The notes beneath the pieces were generated by a model that saw only the letters and a list, made by a program, of their open reading frames with translations, did no database searches and was not told the DNA's origin. Positions 17,390 through 26,441 of a stretch of 42,819 nucleotides of DNA are shown here, piece after piece. How positions within the stretch are numbered: position 1 is the stretch's first letter; each line of letters begins with the position of its first letter. The position numbers and the translations under genes were made by a program. Source of the stretch: Campylobacterales bacterium (GTDB lineage Bacteria; Campylobacterota; Campylobacteria; Campylobacterales; QNZT01); contig JADGDK010000007.1 of the NCBI GenBank assembly GCA_016744895.1, positions 6,227-49,045 of the forward strand. The letters run 5' to 3'.

Positions 17390-18079
17390 TTAAGCAATAA
17401 TAGGAAATTCAACTATTGTTTTTTCATCTTTTATAATGAGCATTACATCTGCTTCAGAAGCAAGTACTTGTAATGGATTACTATTTTGTATATTAATTTT
17501 ATTACTACGTATAATAATATTACAAATAGGATATGACTTTCCATCTACAACCATGTTTTGGCCAATTTTTATTTTAACTTCTATCTCAATCTCTTCACAA
17601 TCGACATATTCTAAAAAAATATGATTTAAAAGCTTTAAAAAGTTCTGAACATGAAGCTTCATATCAGGTATAGTAGGATCTAATAATTCAGTAATTAATA
17701 GACTTCTATTTGCAAATATACTATTTTTAGCCAACTCTAAAAGTGCAAATAAACTCGTAACTGTTGTATCATCTTTTTCTGTATTAGAAGATACATTTGT
17801 CATCTCTTTATAAAGTTTGATACCTATTTTTTCATCATCTAAATATCCAACTAAAAGAGCACAAAATGTATACCTATCATATCTAAGGTGTACCTGACTT
17901 ACTCGAGTTCCAAAGCTTTTTGGTGCATAATTTACTGCCAAATCATAAAGCTTACTTGGTGTTACAAAGGAGAGTAAATACTCTGCTTCATAATTATAAT
18001 GAAGTAGTTTACCACTGCTACTAAAGATAATAAAAGGATTCAAATCATACTCTAAAAATGTTTCGTTAAGTTCTTGCAT
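17390..18079 (-). CDS. Putative PAS-like sensor partner of a Fis-type regulator
   Basis: A 229-residue protein I do not recognise with certainty. The N-terminal ~100 residues look PAS-like (LEYDLNPFIIFSSSGKLLHYNYEAEYLLSF, then KSFGTRVSQVHLRYDRYTFCALLVGYLDDEKIGIKLYKEM). The C-terminal half (FALLELAKNSIFANRSLLITELLDPTIPDMKLHVQNFLKLLNHIF) resembles a worn-down histidine-kinase dimerisation plus ATPase fold without a clear phospho-His or glycine boxes. It starts 4 bases after the NtrC-like gene with an AGGAG site, so the two are one operon. I infer an accessory sensor for that regulator; no catalytic role is claimed. Confidence 0.6.
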   Translation of the reverse strand: MQELNETFLEYDLNPFIIFSSSGKLLHYNYEAEYLLSFVTPSKLYDLAVNYAPKSFGTRVSQVHLRYDRYTFCALLVGYLDDEKIGIKLYKEMTNVSSNTEKDDTTVTSLFALLELAKNSIFANRSLLITELLDPTIPDMKLHVQNFLKLLNHIFLEYVDCEEIEIEVKIKIGQNMVVDGKSYPICNIIIRSNKINIQNSNPLQVLASEADVMLIIKDEKTIVEFPIIA

Positions 18080-18083
18080 CTTC

Positions 18084-18830
18084 TTACTCCTCTAGTCCAT
18101 ATTGATTTATTTTTTTACGCAGTGTATTCCGATTTATATTTAATGCACCAGCCATCTGTAATTGACTTTTATACTTAGTACGGCTTGCTTTTATAAGGGG
18201 TATCTCAAATATTTCTAAAAGCTCTTTATATTCAGATCTCTCATCCATCTGTTTAAGTAAAAAGCTTTCAAGAAGTATTGCAATTTGATCATTCGTAATA
18301 GAGTCAAAAATCACGCCACGATATATAGACTCTTTTAAAGTAATGCTATTTTTTGAAAAGTCCAATTTTATATTATCTATTTTTACATCAGTATCAAAAA
18401 GTTGATTTGCCTCTTCAAGATAACTATCGCTAAGAACAACTAAATCTTCTTTACGCTGACTAAGTGGCGATAAGTCAATTCTTACAGCAAATTTTTCACT
18501 AAAACTCTCTTTTTCTTGTGTTGCTGTAGCGATAAGCTTAATATTATTTTTTTCAAGTTTTTCGATAAACTGTTTGATATTATTAACTTTATCAATATCT
18601 GAAAGAATCAAAACATCAAAATCTTCTAATTTAATACTATTTTCATGTAGCATCTCTTGAAAGTCTAATGCATCATAATGAGTTGCATCTGAGGCTATGA
18701 TATTTGCCAAAGCTTTCTTTCCAACTCCTATTTCCCCAAATATCAAAACAGCAACAGGCAACGTAGAAGCAAGTGTTGCCATATTAAGTGCATTTTTAGA
18801 TGCTTGTGAGTGTGCTATAAATTCATTCAT
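18084..18830 (-). CDS. Degenerate NtrC-family regulator with Fis-type HTH
   Basis: A 248-residue protein, shorter than a complete sigma-54 activator. A RecA/AAA-like start (VAVLIFGEIGVGKKALANIIASD) keeps a Walker A-like motif. A DVLILSDIDKVNN strand stands in for Walker B, and IDLSPLSQRKEDLVVLSDSYLEEAN matches the R-E-D-I sensor region of NtrC proteins. The GAFTGA sigma-54 contact loop and the usual ELFGH segment are missing. The C-terminus is a good Fis helix-turn-helix (QLQMAGALNINRNTLRKKINQYGLEE). It probably binds DNA without activating sigma-54 polymerase. It is cotranscribed with the PAS-like protein. Confidence 0.75.
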   Translation of the reverse strand: MNEFIAHSQASKNALNMATLASTLPVAVLIFGEIGVGKKALANIIASDATHYDALDFQEMLHENSIKLEDFDVLILSDIDKVNNIKQFIEKLEKNNIKLIATATQEKESFSEKFAVRIDLSPLSQRKEDLVVLSDSYLEEANQLFDTDVKIDNIKLDFSKNSITLKESIYRGVIFDSITNDQIAILLESFLLKQMDERSEYKELLEIFEIPLIKASRTKYKSQLQMAGALNINRNTLRKKINQYGLEE

Positions 18831-18878
18831 ATTTATCCTTGATAAATATAATTTTACAATAAAGTGCCTAAAATTTAA

Positions 18879-20006
18879 TCAATAAAGATAATCACTTGCT
18901 GCGCGAAAACCAATTGTATGCTCTTTAAATCCAAGACCATATCCAAGTCTCACGGCACCAATACCTACAAGAAACTCATCATTGAATGAATTAGAGCCAC
19001 CACGTGCTATAGCAGAAAAATTATCAACATATCCAGTATCCATATTACTAATCGCTAAAATATCATTTGCTCCAACTCTTGAAGCTGTATCGTGAAACTT
19101 TCCAACTCCATGTATAGAGTTTAGTATGGTTTTATCATCAAGAATTGGTTTCCACCATGATGGTGCACTACTCAGTTCACTATACTCTTTTTCTCCACTA
19201 TTAGCTTCAATAAATCTATCTTCTATTGCAATCATTCCTGATGTCCACTCAGCAACACCACCTGACAGATCATATACATTCACTTTATAATTTTTTGGCA
19301 CATATGTATCTTCGCCAAGAATTGAATTCTCTATTACAAAGGTACGTCGATTACTAGTACCATTTATATCCCCTTGGTAAAGTTTACCAGCTCCAACTAC
19401 ATTACCTGTCCAATTTTCTGGATTGTTTATAATAAGTTGCTCAAGGTGCATCCACTGTTTTTCAGTAGGCAGTAAAATTGCATATCCACCATCTATCTGA
19501 GAACTTTGCAATGAAATTACTGCTTCAACTGGACTAAGATTATTAACAATTTTTCCACTTTCATTAAAAAATACGTTTAAAGCATTAAGTCCTGTAGCTT
19601 TTGAATCCAAGTCTGTTAAATACCCACTATCCAATGGTAATGATTTATCAAATTTATTATATCTTCCAGCGGCATTATAAACTTGGAAATTTTCTGAAAT
19701 AAGGTCTTGGATATTTATTGTACTGTTTATACTTACAGTTTCATCCGTTGTATTATCCTCTTTTGCTTCAAAAACTGAGAGCCAAAATCCACCCTCCTCT
19801 ACACCATCACCATCGACATCAAAACCTCCAGGGATATAGACAAAATTATTTTCTAACATGAGTTTACCTTGATCACTCTCATAAATCCATGAGGTATTCG
19901 TTCCTGACTCAGATAGCTCTGTTACACCATGACTTCTATCTTCACCACAACCATTTGCAAATAGTAAGACAATTACTAATGATGTTATATAATATATATT
20001 TTTCAT
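18879..20006 (-). CDS. FGE-sulfatase-fold lipoprotein (SUMF1-like)
   Basis: A 375-residue lipoprotein with lipobox ANGC. The C-terminal ~300 residues match the formylglycine-generating-enzyme fold: YIPGGFDVDGDG, LLPTEKQWMHLEQ, VNVYDLSGGVAEWTSG, ARGGSNS and the terminal IGFRAASDYLY. The catalytic cysteines of true FGE are absent; the lipobox Cys is the only cysteine in the chain. It is therefore likely a binding or structural member of the C-type-lectin-like family at the cell envelope. The ATG at 20006 with an AAGGAAAT site is chosen over an upstream in-frame ATG at 20072, which would lie inside the OmpA gene and lose the signal peptide. It follows the OmpA gene by ~10 bases. Confidence 0.8.
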   Translation of the reverse strand: MKNIYYITSLVIVLLFANGCGEDRSHGVTELSESGTNTSWIYESDQGKLMLENNFVYIPGGFDVDGDGVEEGGFWLSVFEAKEDNTTDETVSINSTINIQDLISENFQVYNAAGRYNKFDKSLPLDSGYLTDLDSKATGLNALNVFFNESGKIVNNLSPVEAVISLQSSQIDGGYAILLPTEKQWMHLEQLIINNPENWTGNVVGAGKLYQGDINGTSNRRTFVIENSILGEDTYVPKNYKVNVYDLSGGVAEWTSGMIAIEDRFIEANSGEKEYSELSSAPSWWKPILDDKTILNSIHGVGKFHDTASRVGANDILAISNMDTGYVDNFSAIARGGSNSFNDEFLVGIGAVRLGYGLGFKEHTIGFRAASDYLY

Positions 20007-20016
20007 ATCTATTTCC

Positions 20017-21180
20017 TTAATGTAATACTGCTTCAATTCTTCGATTTTTCTCTCGACCATGCTCGGTGTCATTATCTGCTATCGGATTTAAATCCCCTTT
20101 TCCAACTGCTTTTATTTTTGATGCATTTGCCCCATATATGATAAGTAATGTACGAACAGCTTGTGCTCTTTTGGTTGAAAGTATTAAATTTTTTGCTCTT
20201 TGGCCACTATTGTCAGTATAACCTTCAATCGTAACATTTAAATTTGGATTGTTCTTTAAGTAATTTGCAAAGCGTTTAACACTTGCTTTTGATCCTTCTT
20301 TTATGAGTGTCGAATCTGACTCAAAACCAATTTTTAAATCTTGTCGTTTTGTTTTTACAAAGATACGGTTTTTTACAGGTGATGCAACAACAGGTTTTAC
20401 TACTGGTTTAATCTCAGTATCTTCTACATAATTTACTTCTTCTGGTATTACAATAGCATTAATAATTGTACAGCCATTTATATCTGTGGCACTTCCAACA
20501 GGTGTATGAGGACATTTATCCAAATGATCTGCAATACCATCTCTATCACTGTCAACAGCCATTGGTTCTTGATATTCAACTACTTGAGCAGTTTGTGGTA
20601 TTACAACTTCAGGAATGTAAGAAGTCTCATTCTCAATTGGAGCACGTACAACTTCTACAAAAAGAGGGACATCGATACCCAGCATAAATGCAAACTCATT
20701 ATCCTCATCACTACTACCAAACATTTGCAAAGCTTTAAACTCTGAAACAAAAGTAACACGATCTGTTAGTGGATATTTTGCACCAAAACCAACTTGCGCA
20801 AACGGATGACTCTCAAAAACAGGTGTCTCATCAACAACATGTTCATATCCTAACCCACCCAAAAGATAAGGTGTTAGTGAAGTATTATAACTACTTAAAT
20901 CAATATCATAAATTCCATTAACAGCCAGTTGTAAAAGTGAACCTACTCCGCCGTTATCATCTTCATCAATGCCAATATATCCAAGATCAATGCGAGGTTT
21001 AACTAGTGTAGGTGTATCAAATTTAAAATCAACAAATAGCGACCCATTTTCAAAGTTCCATCCATCTTCATTATCAATAGAAGTAAGGCCCAGTTTAAAA
21101 CCAACTTGATGGTTTTCTACAGCTTCTAATGTACCCAAAGATAAAAGTAGCAACATAGAAAACTTAAGTACTCTATTCAT
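20017..21180 (-). CDS. OmpA-family outer-membrane protein with thrombospondin type-3 repeat
   Basis: A 387-residue protein in three parts: a signal peptide (1-20) with an 8-stranded OmpA-like barrel (~22-175); a linker with a TSP3 calcium motif (DSDRDGIADHLDKCPHTPVG); and a C-terminal OmpA/Pal peptidoglycan-binding domain (LKIGFESDSTLIKEGS, NVTIEGYTDNSG, AVGKGDLNPIADN, REKNRRIEAVL). It anchors the outer membrane to the cell wall. The GYTDNSG and NRRIE motifs are the diaminopimelate-binding ones. A perfect 10-bp inverted repeat lies directly upstream of its ribosome site. Confidence 0.93.
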   Translation of the reverse strand: MNRVLKFSMLLLLSLGTLEAVENHQVGFKLGLTSIDNEDGWNFENGSLFVDFKFDTPTLVKPRIDLGYIGIDEDDNGGVGSLLQLAVNGIYDIDLSSYNTSLTPYLLGGLGYEHVVDETPVFESHPFAQVGFGAKYPLTDRVTFVSEFKALQMFGSSDEDNEFAFMLGIDVPLFVEVVRAPIENETSYIPEVVIPQTAQVVEYQEPMAVDSDRDGIADHLDKCPHTPVGSATDINGCTIINAIVIPEEVNYVEDTEIKPVVKPVVASPVKNRIFVKTKRQDLKIGFESDSTLIKEGSKASVKRFANYLKNNPNLNVTIEGYTDNSGQRAKNLILSTKRAQAVRTLLIIYGANASKIKAVGKGDLNPIADNDTEHGREKNRRIEAVLH

Positions 21181-21188
21181 GATATCTC

Positions 21189-21209
21189 CTAATCAAATAA
21201 TTTGATTAG
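21189..21209 (-). promoter_or_regulatory. Perfect 21-base palindrome at the ompA ribosome-binding site
   Basis: CTAATCAAAT, one base, ATTTGATTAG. On the minus strand the last AG of the repeat is the start of the AGGAG ribosome site, 9 bases before the ATG. It could be a repressor operator or an RNA hairpin that gates translation. Confidence 0.55.
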
Positions 21210-21262
21210 ATTTTAACTAATATATTATTAAAAAGTAAATTATTTATGTTTTAGTAAAAAAA

Positions 21263-21775
21263 TTATAAATTATCTTTAATAAGTTGAATTACTTTGGAAA
21301 TCTCACTTTGATCTAATTTACCATTTTTATAATAAAGTGTTTTACCATCTTTTCCAAAAACAACAATATTTGAAGCATCATCAACTAATGCCCATTTTTC
21401 TACAAGTATCTTTTTCTTATCTTTGACATAGATTGCATTTGGAAACTTTTTCTGTTTTGCTTTTAAGAGTGCTTCGATGATAACATTTGGTTTCCAAGTT
21501 GCAGCTAAATTGACAACAGCGACAGAAGTATAATGCGCTCTATCAAAATTAGCCGCTTTTAATGCTTCAGAAAAGGCTTCATTAGTATCTTTTTCATCTG
21601 GATCAACATAGAAAAGTACATGGACTTTATCTTTTAACATGGTTGAACTCCATGCACTTCCATCTACTTTTCCACCCTCTTTACCATCTAAAACAACATC
21701 AAGTGGAGTCTCTCCAAGCTGTAAACTAAATAGTTGCATGCTCACTAAAATCAACCCTAGTAAAATCTTTTTCAT
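21263..21775 (-). CDS. YtfJ-like periplasmic thioredoxin-fold protein
   Basis: A 170-residue protein with a signal peptide (1-17) and a YtfJ-type thioredoxin fold: KDKVHVLFYVDPDEKDTNEAFSEAL, then VVNLAATWKPNVIIEALLKAKQKKFPNAIYVKDKKKILVEKW and NIVVFGKDGKTLYYKNGKL. The active-site CxxC of true thioredoxins is absent, as is usual for YtfJ. Its function is unknown in the family. It is the last gene of the minus-strand run that begins at 27.36 kb, 27 bases after the RND transporter. Confidence 0.8.
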   Translation of the reverse strand: MKKILLGLILVSMQLFSLQLGETPLDVVLDGKEGGKVDGSAWSSTMLKDKVHVLFYVDPDEKDTNEAFSEALKAANFDRAHYTSVAVVNLAATWKPNVIIEALLKAKQKKFPNAIYVKDKKKILVEKWALVDDASNIVVFGKDGKTLYYKNGKLDQSEISKVIQLIKDNL

Positions 21776-21802
21776 ATAATAAGCCTTTAAATTTTCGGCT
21801 TA

Positions 21803-24082
21803 TTATACCATAACTCGATCTTTATCAGTTATGCTTAAAAGTGCAGGTAAGAATAACAAATCTACTACAAAAGCGATCACAAGTGCCGATGCTGTTACGA
21901 TACCAAAGTTTTGATTTGGTGTAAAAGTACTAAAAGCAAACATTGAAAAAGCAATACTTAATATAATAGTCGTAAAAAGTATCGCACGTCCTGCATATCG
22001 CAGTACCTCATCAAATGAATCTGCCAAATTTAAACCTCTTTTTCTAGCATCAAAATACTTCACCAAAAAATGTATCGTATCATCCACTGCAACTCCAATG
22101 ATAATAGCTCCAGAGATTGCAACTCCAATATCTATGTTAATTCCAATCCATCCCATCAACCCTACTACAAGCATTACAGGTAATAAATTTGGCAGTACAA
22201 ACACCCAAAGTAATTTGGCACGCTTAAAGATAATAAACATAATAATTGAAACTAATATAATTGCTAACGAAAGCGAATAAATAAGTGTATCTGTTACATC
22301 ACTTTGCATATAAGCAAACATAGCTGTCTGTCCTTGGACGGTTGCACTATACGGTGTATCTTTCCACCAATCTTGCACATAGTTGATCATTTGCAGATCT
22401 AAAGAGGTATCCACAATATTAACTTGTCCAGTCACACGAAGCTTTTGCTCATCAATATCCATTTTATCATTGATTTCCATACCCTGTGGAAGCGAAAGTG
22501 AATAAAGAAGTAAATATTGAGCTATAAATTCTTGAGTAGCTGGTATCTCCTCTTTTCCATCCAGCACTTTATTAAACCTCTTGACTGTATCCATAAGTGA
22601 CGTTAAGTGTCTTACATCTGGGAACTTCCCTTGAAAATCCTCATAAAAACGCTCAACTGTTCTCAGAAACTCTGGATCTTTAATACCATCTTTTTTACCA
22701 CTATCTACAACAATTTCATAAGCCATAGGACCTGTTAGATTTTCCATCAAAAATTCTGTTGATTTTCGTATATCTACACTTTTATCAAAATATCGAATCG
22801 TATTACTATCCACTTTAACTTTAAAGAGACCTACTGCAAGAACTGCAAAAAGTAAAGTGGTAATGATGATAATCTTTTTATTATTTTTTACAATAAATGT
22901 CCCATATCCAAGTGGTTTTTTATTGACTACTTTTTCCACCACTTCTGCTTTAACATCTTTTTTAAATAACAGTAAAACCGCTGGCATCCACAAAAGAGAG
23001 ATGAAAAATGCTAGTATAGCACCACTTGCTGTTGCAATACCAAGTGTTAACACTGGTATGACTTTAGAAATTGTAAGTGTCGCAAACCCAATTGCTGTCG
23101 TCAAAGACGTAAGAAATACTGGAAGCATATTTTTTTGTACACTATGCAATACTGCCTCTTTATTTTCCTCTCCTTCTCTCTTGTACATTAACCATATAAT
23201 ATAAATATGTACAGCATCGGCAATACCAATAGCCACTACAAATACAGGAAGATTTGCTGTAAAATTATTTAATTTATATCCAAGTAATACTTGAACAGCC
23301 AAAACTATCATAAAGGTAAATATAACCACACCAATAGGTATAAGTGCACCACTTACACGACGAAAGAGTAAAAATAAAAGTAACATAGATGCAATTAACA
23401 CGAGTGGTGTAAATGTAGTGGCATCATTGGTGCCAATTTGAACAAAAGCTTGATTGAGTGGAGGACCACCATTAAGATAATATGTGTAACCTGTTTGCGC
23501 AATTTCTGGTGCTAAAATCTCATTAACAAGTTTCATGATCTCATCACTTTTATCACTATCATCGTTGACTTTTGGTGTCAATCTTGCAGAGATCATAGTA
23601 GTCAAACCATCACGTGAAATAAATCCATCTACAATCAAGGAGTCATTTATCGCAATATTTTTTCTATCTTTAAAATAGGCTTCATCTTGACTCTGTATAT
23701 CTTGTATAAAATCCTCAACAATCACATCATCAGGTTCTTCAAGGTTAGAATGAACATACTGATAATTTGTAATCGAATCCACTCGAGCTATGTACTTAGT
23801 ACGCCAAAGCTTTTGTGTAATATTATCAATACTTTGAAGTGCTTTTTTATTAAATATCCCATTTTCATCTTTAAATGAAATAATAACAGCATCATCATTT
23901 CCAAAAGTTTTCCTAAAATTATCATAATCTACAAGTGTTTTAGACTTCTCTCCAAACCAAATCCGATAACTTCCATCCATCTCTAAATGTTTAAGATTTG
24001 AAGCTAGAGCAAAAACCAAAAGAGGAACGCCAATAGCAATAACCCACTTAAACTTATCCAAAAAATTAATATATTTTTTCAT
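21803..24082 (-). CDS. RND/MMPL-family lipid-type exporter
   Basis: A 759-residue RND transporter of the smaller, HpnN/MMPL-like type. Two repeats are visible. Each has an N-terminal helix (FKWVIAIGVPLLVFALAS; KKIIIITTLLFAVLAVGLFKV), a periplasmic loop, and a five-helix sterol-sensing-like bundle with GIADAVHIYIIW / GVAVDDTIHFLVKYF, where the Asp in helix 4 is the proton relay. The second ATG (24082) is chosen because AGGAG then has 6-base spacing; the ATG at 24088 abuts the site. Between a beta-barrel gene and a LolA-like gene, it likely moves lipid or a lipidated cargo toward the outer membrane. Confidence 0.88.
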   Translation of the reverse strand: MKKYINFLDKFKWVIAIGVPLLVFALASNLKHLEMDGSYRIWFGEKSKTLVDYDNFRKTFGNDDAVIISFKDENGIFNKKALQSIDNITQKLWRTKYIARVDSITNYQYVHSNLEEPDDVIVEDFIQDIQSQDEAYFKDRKNIAINDSLIVDGFISRDGLTTMISARLTPKVNDDSDKSDEIMKLVNEILAPEIAQTGYTYYLNGGPPLNQAFVQIGTNDATTFTPLVLIASMLLLFLLFRRVSGALIPIGVVIFTFMIVLAVQVLLGYKLNNFTANLPVFVVAIGIADAVHIYIIWLMYKREGEENKEAVLHSVQKNMLPVFLTSLTTAIGFATLTISKVIPVLTLGIATASGAILAFFISLLWMPAVLLLFKKDVKAEVVEKVVNKKPLGYGTFIVKNNKKIIIITTLLFAVLAVGLFKVKVDSNTIRYFDKSVDIRKSTEFLMENLTGPMAYEIVVDSGKKDGIKDPEFLRTVERFYEDFQGKFPDVRHLTSLMDTVKRFNKVLDGKEEIPATQEFIAQYLLLYSLSLPQGMEINDKMDIDEQKLRVTGQVNIVDTSLDLQMINYVQDWWKDTPYSATVQGQTAMFAYMQSDVTDTLIYSLSLAIILVSIIMFIIFKRAKLLWVFVLPNLLPVMLVVGLMGWIGINIDIGVAISGAIIIGVAVDDTIHFLVKYFDARKRGLNLADSFDEVLRYAGRAILFTTIILSIAFSMFAFSTFTPNQNFGIVTASALVIAFVVDLLFLPALLSITDKDRVMV

Positions 24083-24091
24083 TCCCATCTC

Positions 24092-25255
24092 CTAAAAATA
24101 GTAACCAAATTCTAACTTCACTCTATCTAACTCTTGAAATACTGACTTATTTTCAGGAGACAAATGTTGATAAGAAGCTTTTAACTTATACTTTTCCCAA
24201 ACTCTGGTATCATACTCTACAAAGTAAATTTTTTCTTTGGTATCCAAATCGATATCCATGCCACCTAACACTTCTGAACTCGACAGATCATTCATAGAGA
24301 GTCTAAAACCGAGTGTCAAATCATCTGCAAAAAATTTGTTAAAATCAACCTTTTCATCATCTTTAGCCTCATAACGGTAATACTCCGCCAAAAGCCCTAA
24401 ATCTTTTTGCTCCCAAGCCCCATAAAGCGTATGTTCAAATCCCACACCAAACTCTCCATAGTCTGATACTTTCTCATCATCACTAACTGTATACGCTAAT
24501 TCTGTCTTATAAATTGTATCTCCATGTATATAGGTTGCATATCCTAAGAGTTTATTTACGATGAATGCATTTTGTCTGAGTCTGCCCTGTTCCACACTCA
24601 TATAACGCTGAGAATCATAACCATTTTGATATACAACTCCATAATCAATTTGTACTTCATCACCTGAACCACTATACTTTAAAAACAGCGTCGGACGATT
24701 TTTATCTTTTTGGGTTTTCAATTCATCATTGTAGGGCAATGGAAAAAAATTATTGACTGACTCACTATCTTGCATACGCTGTCTCTCTTCGTGAAGCTTT
24801 ACAATACATGACAATTCAGAATTATCAAGATATTTGGTATAAGCAATATTCCAAGATCCAAGCTTACTGTCATAATCAAAAGGATCGTCTAAAAAATCTT
24901 TAGTATTAAATACATCAGTGATATTATAAAACTCCAAAGCACCCCAAAATCGTGTATTTCTTCCTATCAAAATATCACTATCTTCAAAATTGTATTGATA
25001 ATAAAGGTCATTTAAATCAACATAACGACGTTCTTTATCATCCTTGTCCAAAATACCTTTGATCTTAGCAACCACTACACCATCACCAATCTCTTTTTTC
25101 AACTCTGCTTCTAATCGTAATGCCAAAGCATTATCTCTTTTGTGATCTATATCATGATTAAGATACTGTGTTTCTATACCAATATTGCCTTTGTACTCTA
25201 GATCTCCACTCATCATAACAAGTGGCAAAAATACAACACACGCTAACTTTTTCAC
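24092..25255 (-). CDS. Outer-membrane beta-barrel of the RND/LolA-like operon
   Basis: A 387-residue protein with a short signal peptide and a beta-rich body: early DALALRLEAELKKEIGDGVVVAKIKG, then DLYYQYNFEDSDILIGRNTRFWGALEFYNITDVFN, and a C-terminal strand VKLEFGYYF ending in Phe as outer-membrane barrels do. The R-FWG / DVFN segment recalls the DUF1302/alginate-export-like barrels that accompany LolA-like and RND genes. The start codon is GTG, overlapping the LolA-like stop in GTGA. I infer it is the outer-membrane exit or acceptor of the system. Confidence 0.75.
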   Translation of the reverse strand: MKKLACVVFLPLVMMSGDLEYKGNIGIETQYLNHDIDHKRDNALALRLEAELKKEIGDGVVVAKIKGILDKDDKERRYVDLNDLYYQYNFEDSDILIGRNTRFWGALEFYNITDVFNTKDFLDDPFDYDSKLGSWNIAYTKYLDNSELSCIVKLHEERQRMQDSESVNNFFPLPYNDELKTQKDKNRPTLFLKYSGSGDEVQIDYGVVYQNGYDSQRYMSVEQGRLRQNAFIVNKLLGYATYIHGDTIYKTELAYTVSDDEKVSDYGEFGVGFEHTLYGAWEQKDLGLLAEYYRYEAKDDEKVDFNKFFADDLTLGFRLSMNDLSSSEVLGGMDIDLDTKEKIYFVEYDTRVWEKYKLKASYQHLSPENKSVFQELDRVKLEFGYYF

Positions 25256-26004
25256 TTTTTAAGTTCTCGTTTATCAAAATCTTTAGAATTTAACCCTGCT
25301 TTGATCTTATCTTCTTTCCATATCAAAACTGTCTCTTTATCGTTTTGATGATTTTTCATATCAATTTTTCCCACTCTCCAAACACCATCTATCTGTCTGT
25401 AATCAGAAAAAGTTGCAGTTTTGAGATGCTCTTTTTTCCGATCATAATACTCCACTTTCTGAATCAAAAAATCTTTTGTATCCACCCATGTAACCTGCTT
25501 GGTATAACCAGAGTTTTTATCTTTAGGAGTCCTTGCACCTTTATAACACTCTAGTCCATCTAAAATAACTGTTTCGGGTTCACCTGCAAAGGTATACTTT
25601 CCTGAATTTTGGTTTCCAATATCCTCATATGAGAACTCACTTCCCATAAAAGATCCAGATTTATTTCGAGATGCAATTCTTTTCACACGTTTGAGTGCAG
25701 GAAGATAAAGCCACTGGTCATCATCTCTATCAATATGTTCCCAACCTAAAACCTTTGTCCCTTTAACATCAGCAGGAGATAAAAAAGTAGAAATTGTTTT
25801 ATCTCCGTTTTCACCTTCAAGTGTCTTCATAAGCAAATCTCTAACACTCTTTTGTCCACTAGCATTGATAAGCGTCATTTCTGTTTTTGCGATAGAGCTC
25901 TCAAAGCCATCTGTCACACTATCAGCTTTATTGGCAATCTCTAAATTTGTCAAAGCCATAAGACTTGAAACTACTATCATACTTGCTACCACTATTTTTT
26001 TCAT
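25252..26004 (-). CDS. LolA-like outer-membrane lipoprotein-sorting protein
   Basis: A 250-residue periplasmic protein with signal peptide (1-18) and a LolA/LppX-like half-barrel: RDLLMKTLEGENGDKTISTFLSPADVKGTKVLGWEHIDRDDDQWLYLPALKRVKRIAS, then GSFMGSEFSYEDIG and TKDFLIQKVEYYDRKKEHLKTATFSDYRQIDGVW. These are hallmarks of the family annotated as outer membrane lipoprotein-sorting protein, which is frequently paired with MMPL/RND pumps. It probably shuttles a hydrophobic molecule through the periplasm between the RND protein and the barrel. Confidence 0.88.
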   Translation of the reverse strand: MKKIVVASMIVVSSLMALTNLEIANKADSVTDGFESSIAKTEMTLINASGQKSVRDLLMKTLEGENGDKTISTFLSPADVKGTKVLGWEHIDRDDDQWLYLPALKRVKRIASRNKSGSFMGSEFSYEDIGNQNSGKYTFAGEPETVILDGLECYKGARTPKDKNSGYTKQVTWVDTKDFLIQKVEYYDRKKEHLKTATFSDYRQIDGVWRVGKIDMKNHQNDKETVLIWKEDKIKAGLNSKDFDKRELKK

Positions 26005-26069
26005 AATTTTTCCCTCGTTTATTTAATTGTCATCTTAAGGAGCAAAGCCCCTTGATAATTCACACGCTA

Positions 26070-26441
26070 CTAAAGCTTAACGCTATTGCAGCGTAATTTT
26101 TTTAATTCATAAGACTCCATGTTTAATATCATCGTCTCTTGAATAATCTCTCTTACTAATACTTCATCAACATCAGATACCTCATAAAAATAAAGATGTC
26201 GCACCACTTTCCCCTCCCCTTGCAAAACAGGATACTCTTTTTCTAAAATTGCACCTTTTGCAAAAGCAAGGGTAAATTTCTCTTCATTGCCACGTAAAAA
26301 ACAGATAGCACTATATTTATCATAGTAGGCTGTCTGTTTTGGATTTTTTTGTTCACGAACATCTTTAAAACTAAGGATAATTTTGCGAAGTTTCAAAAAT
26401 ATATCTGAAAATTGACCATTTTTATCAATATCAAACTGCAT
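26070..26441 (-). CDS. DUF1801-type (YdhG-like) small protein
   Basis: A 123-residue cytoplasmic protein. The core YSAICFLRGNEEKFTLAFAKGAILEKEYPVLQGEGKVVRHLYF matches the DUF1801/YdhG fold, a small frataxin-like domain of unknown role. The ATG at 26441 forms a TGATG overlap with the regulator stop and has GAGGAG ahead; the codon just upstream is TTG. It is translated in step with the regulator. Function is unknown; it is not an obvious part of lipid transport. Confidence 0.72.
   Translation of the reverse strand: MQFDIDKNGQFSDIFLKLRKIILSFKDVREQKNPKQTAYYDKYSAICFLRGNEEKFTLAFAKGAILEKEYPVLQGEGKVVRHLYFYEVSDVDEVLVREIIQETMILNMESYELKKLRCNSVKL

Noticed and set aside
18836-18875. A possible sigma-54 promoter (GGCAC...TTGT) upstream of the NtrC-like gene.
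   Set aside because: The spacing between the GG and the second element is one base short and the essential GC is GT; it does not meet the -24/-12 consensus.
22857-23204. A 115-codon plus-strand open frame opposite the RND transporter gene.
   Set aside because: It is a shadow of the strongly supported minus-strand RND gene, with no ribosome site and no recognisable domain.
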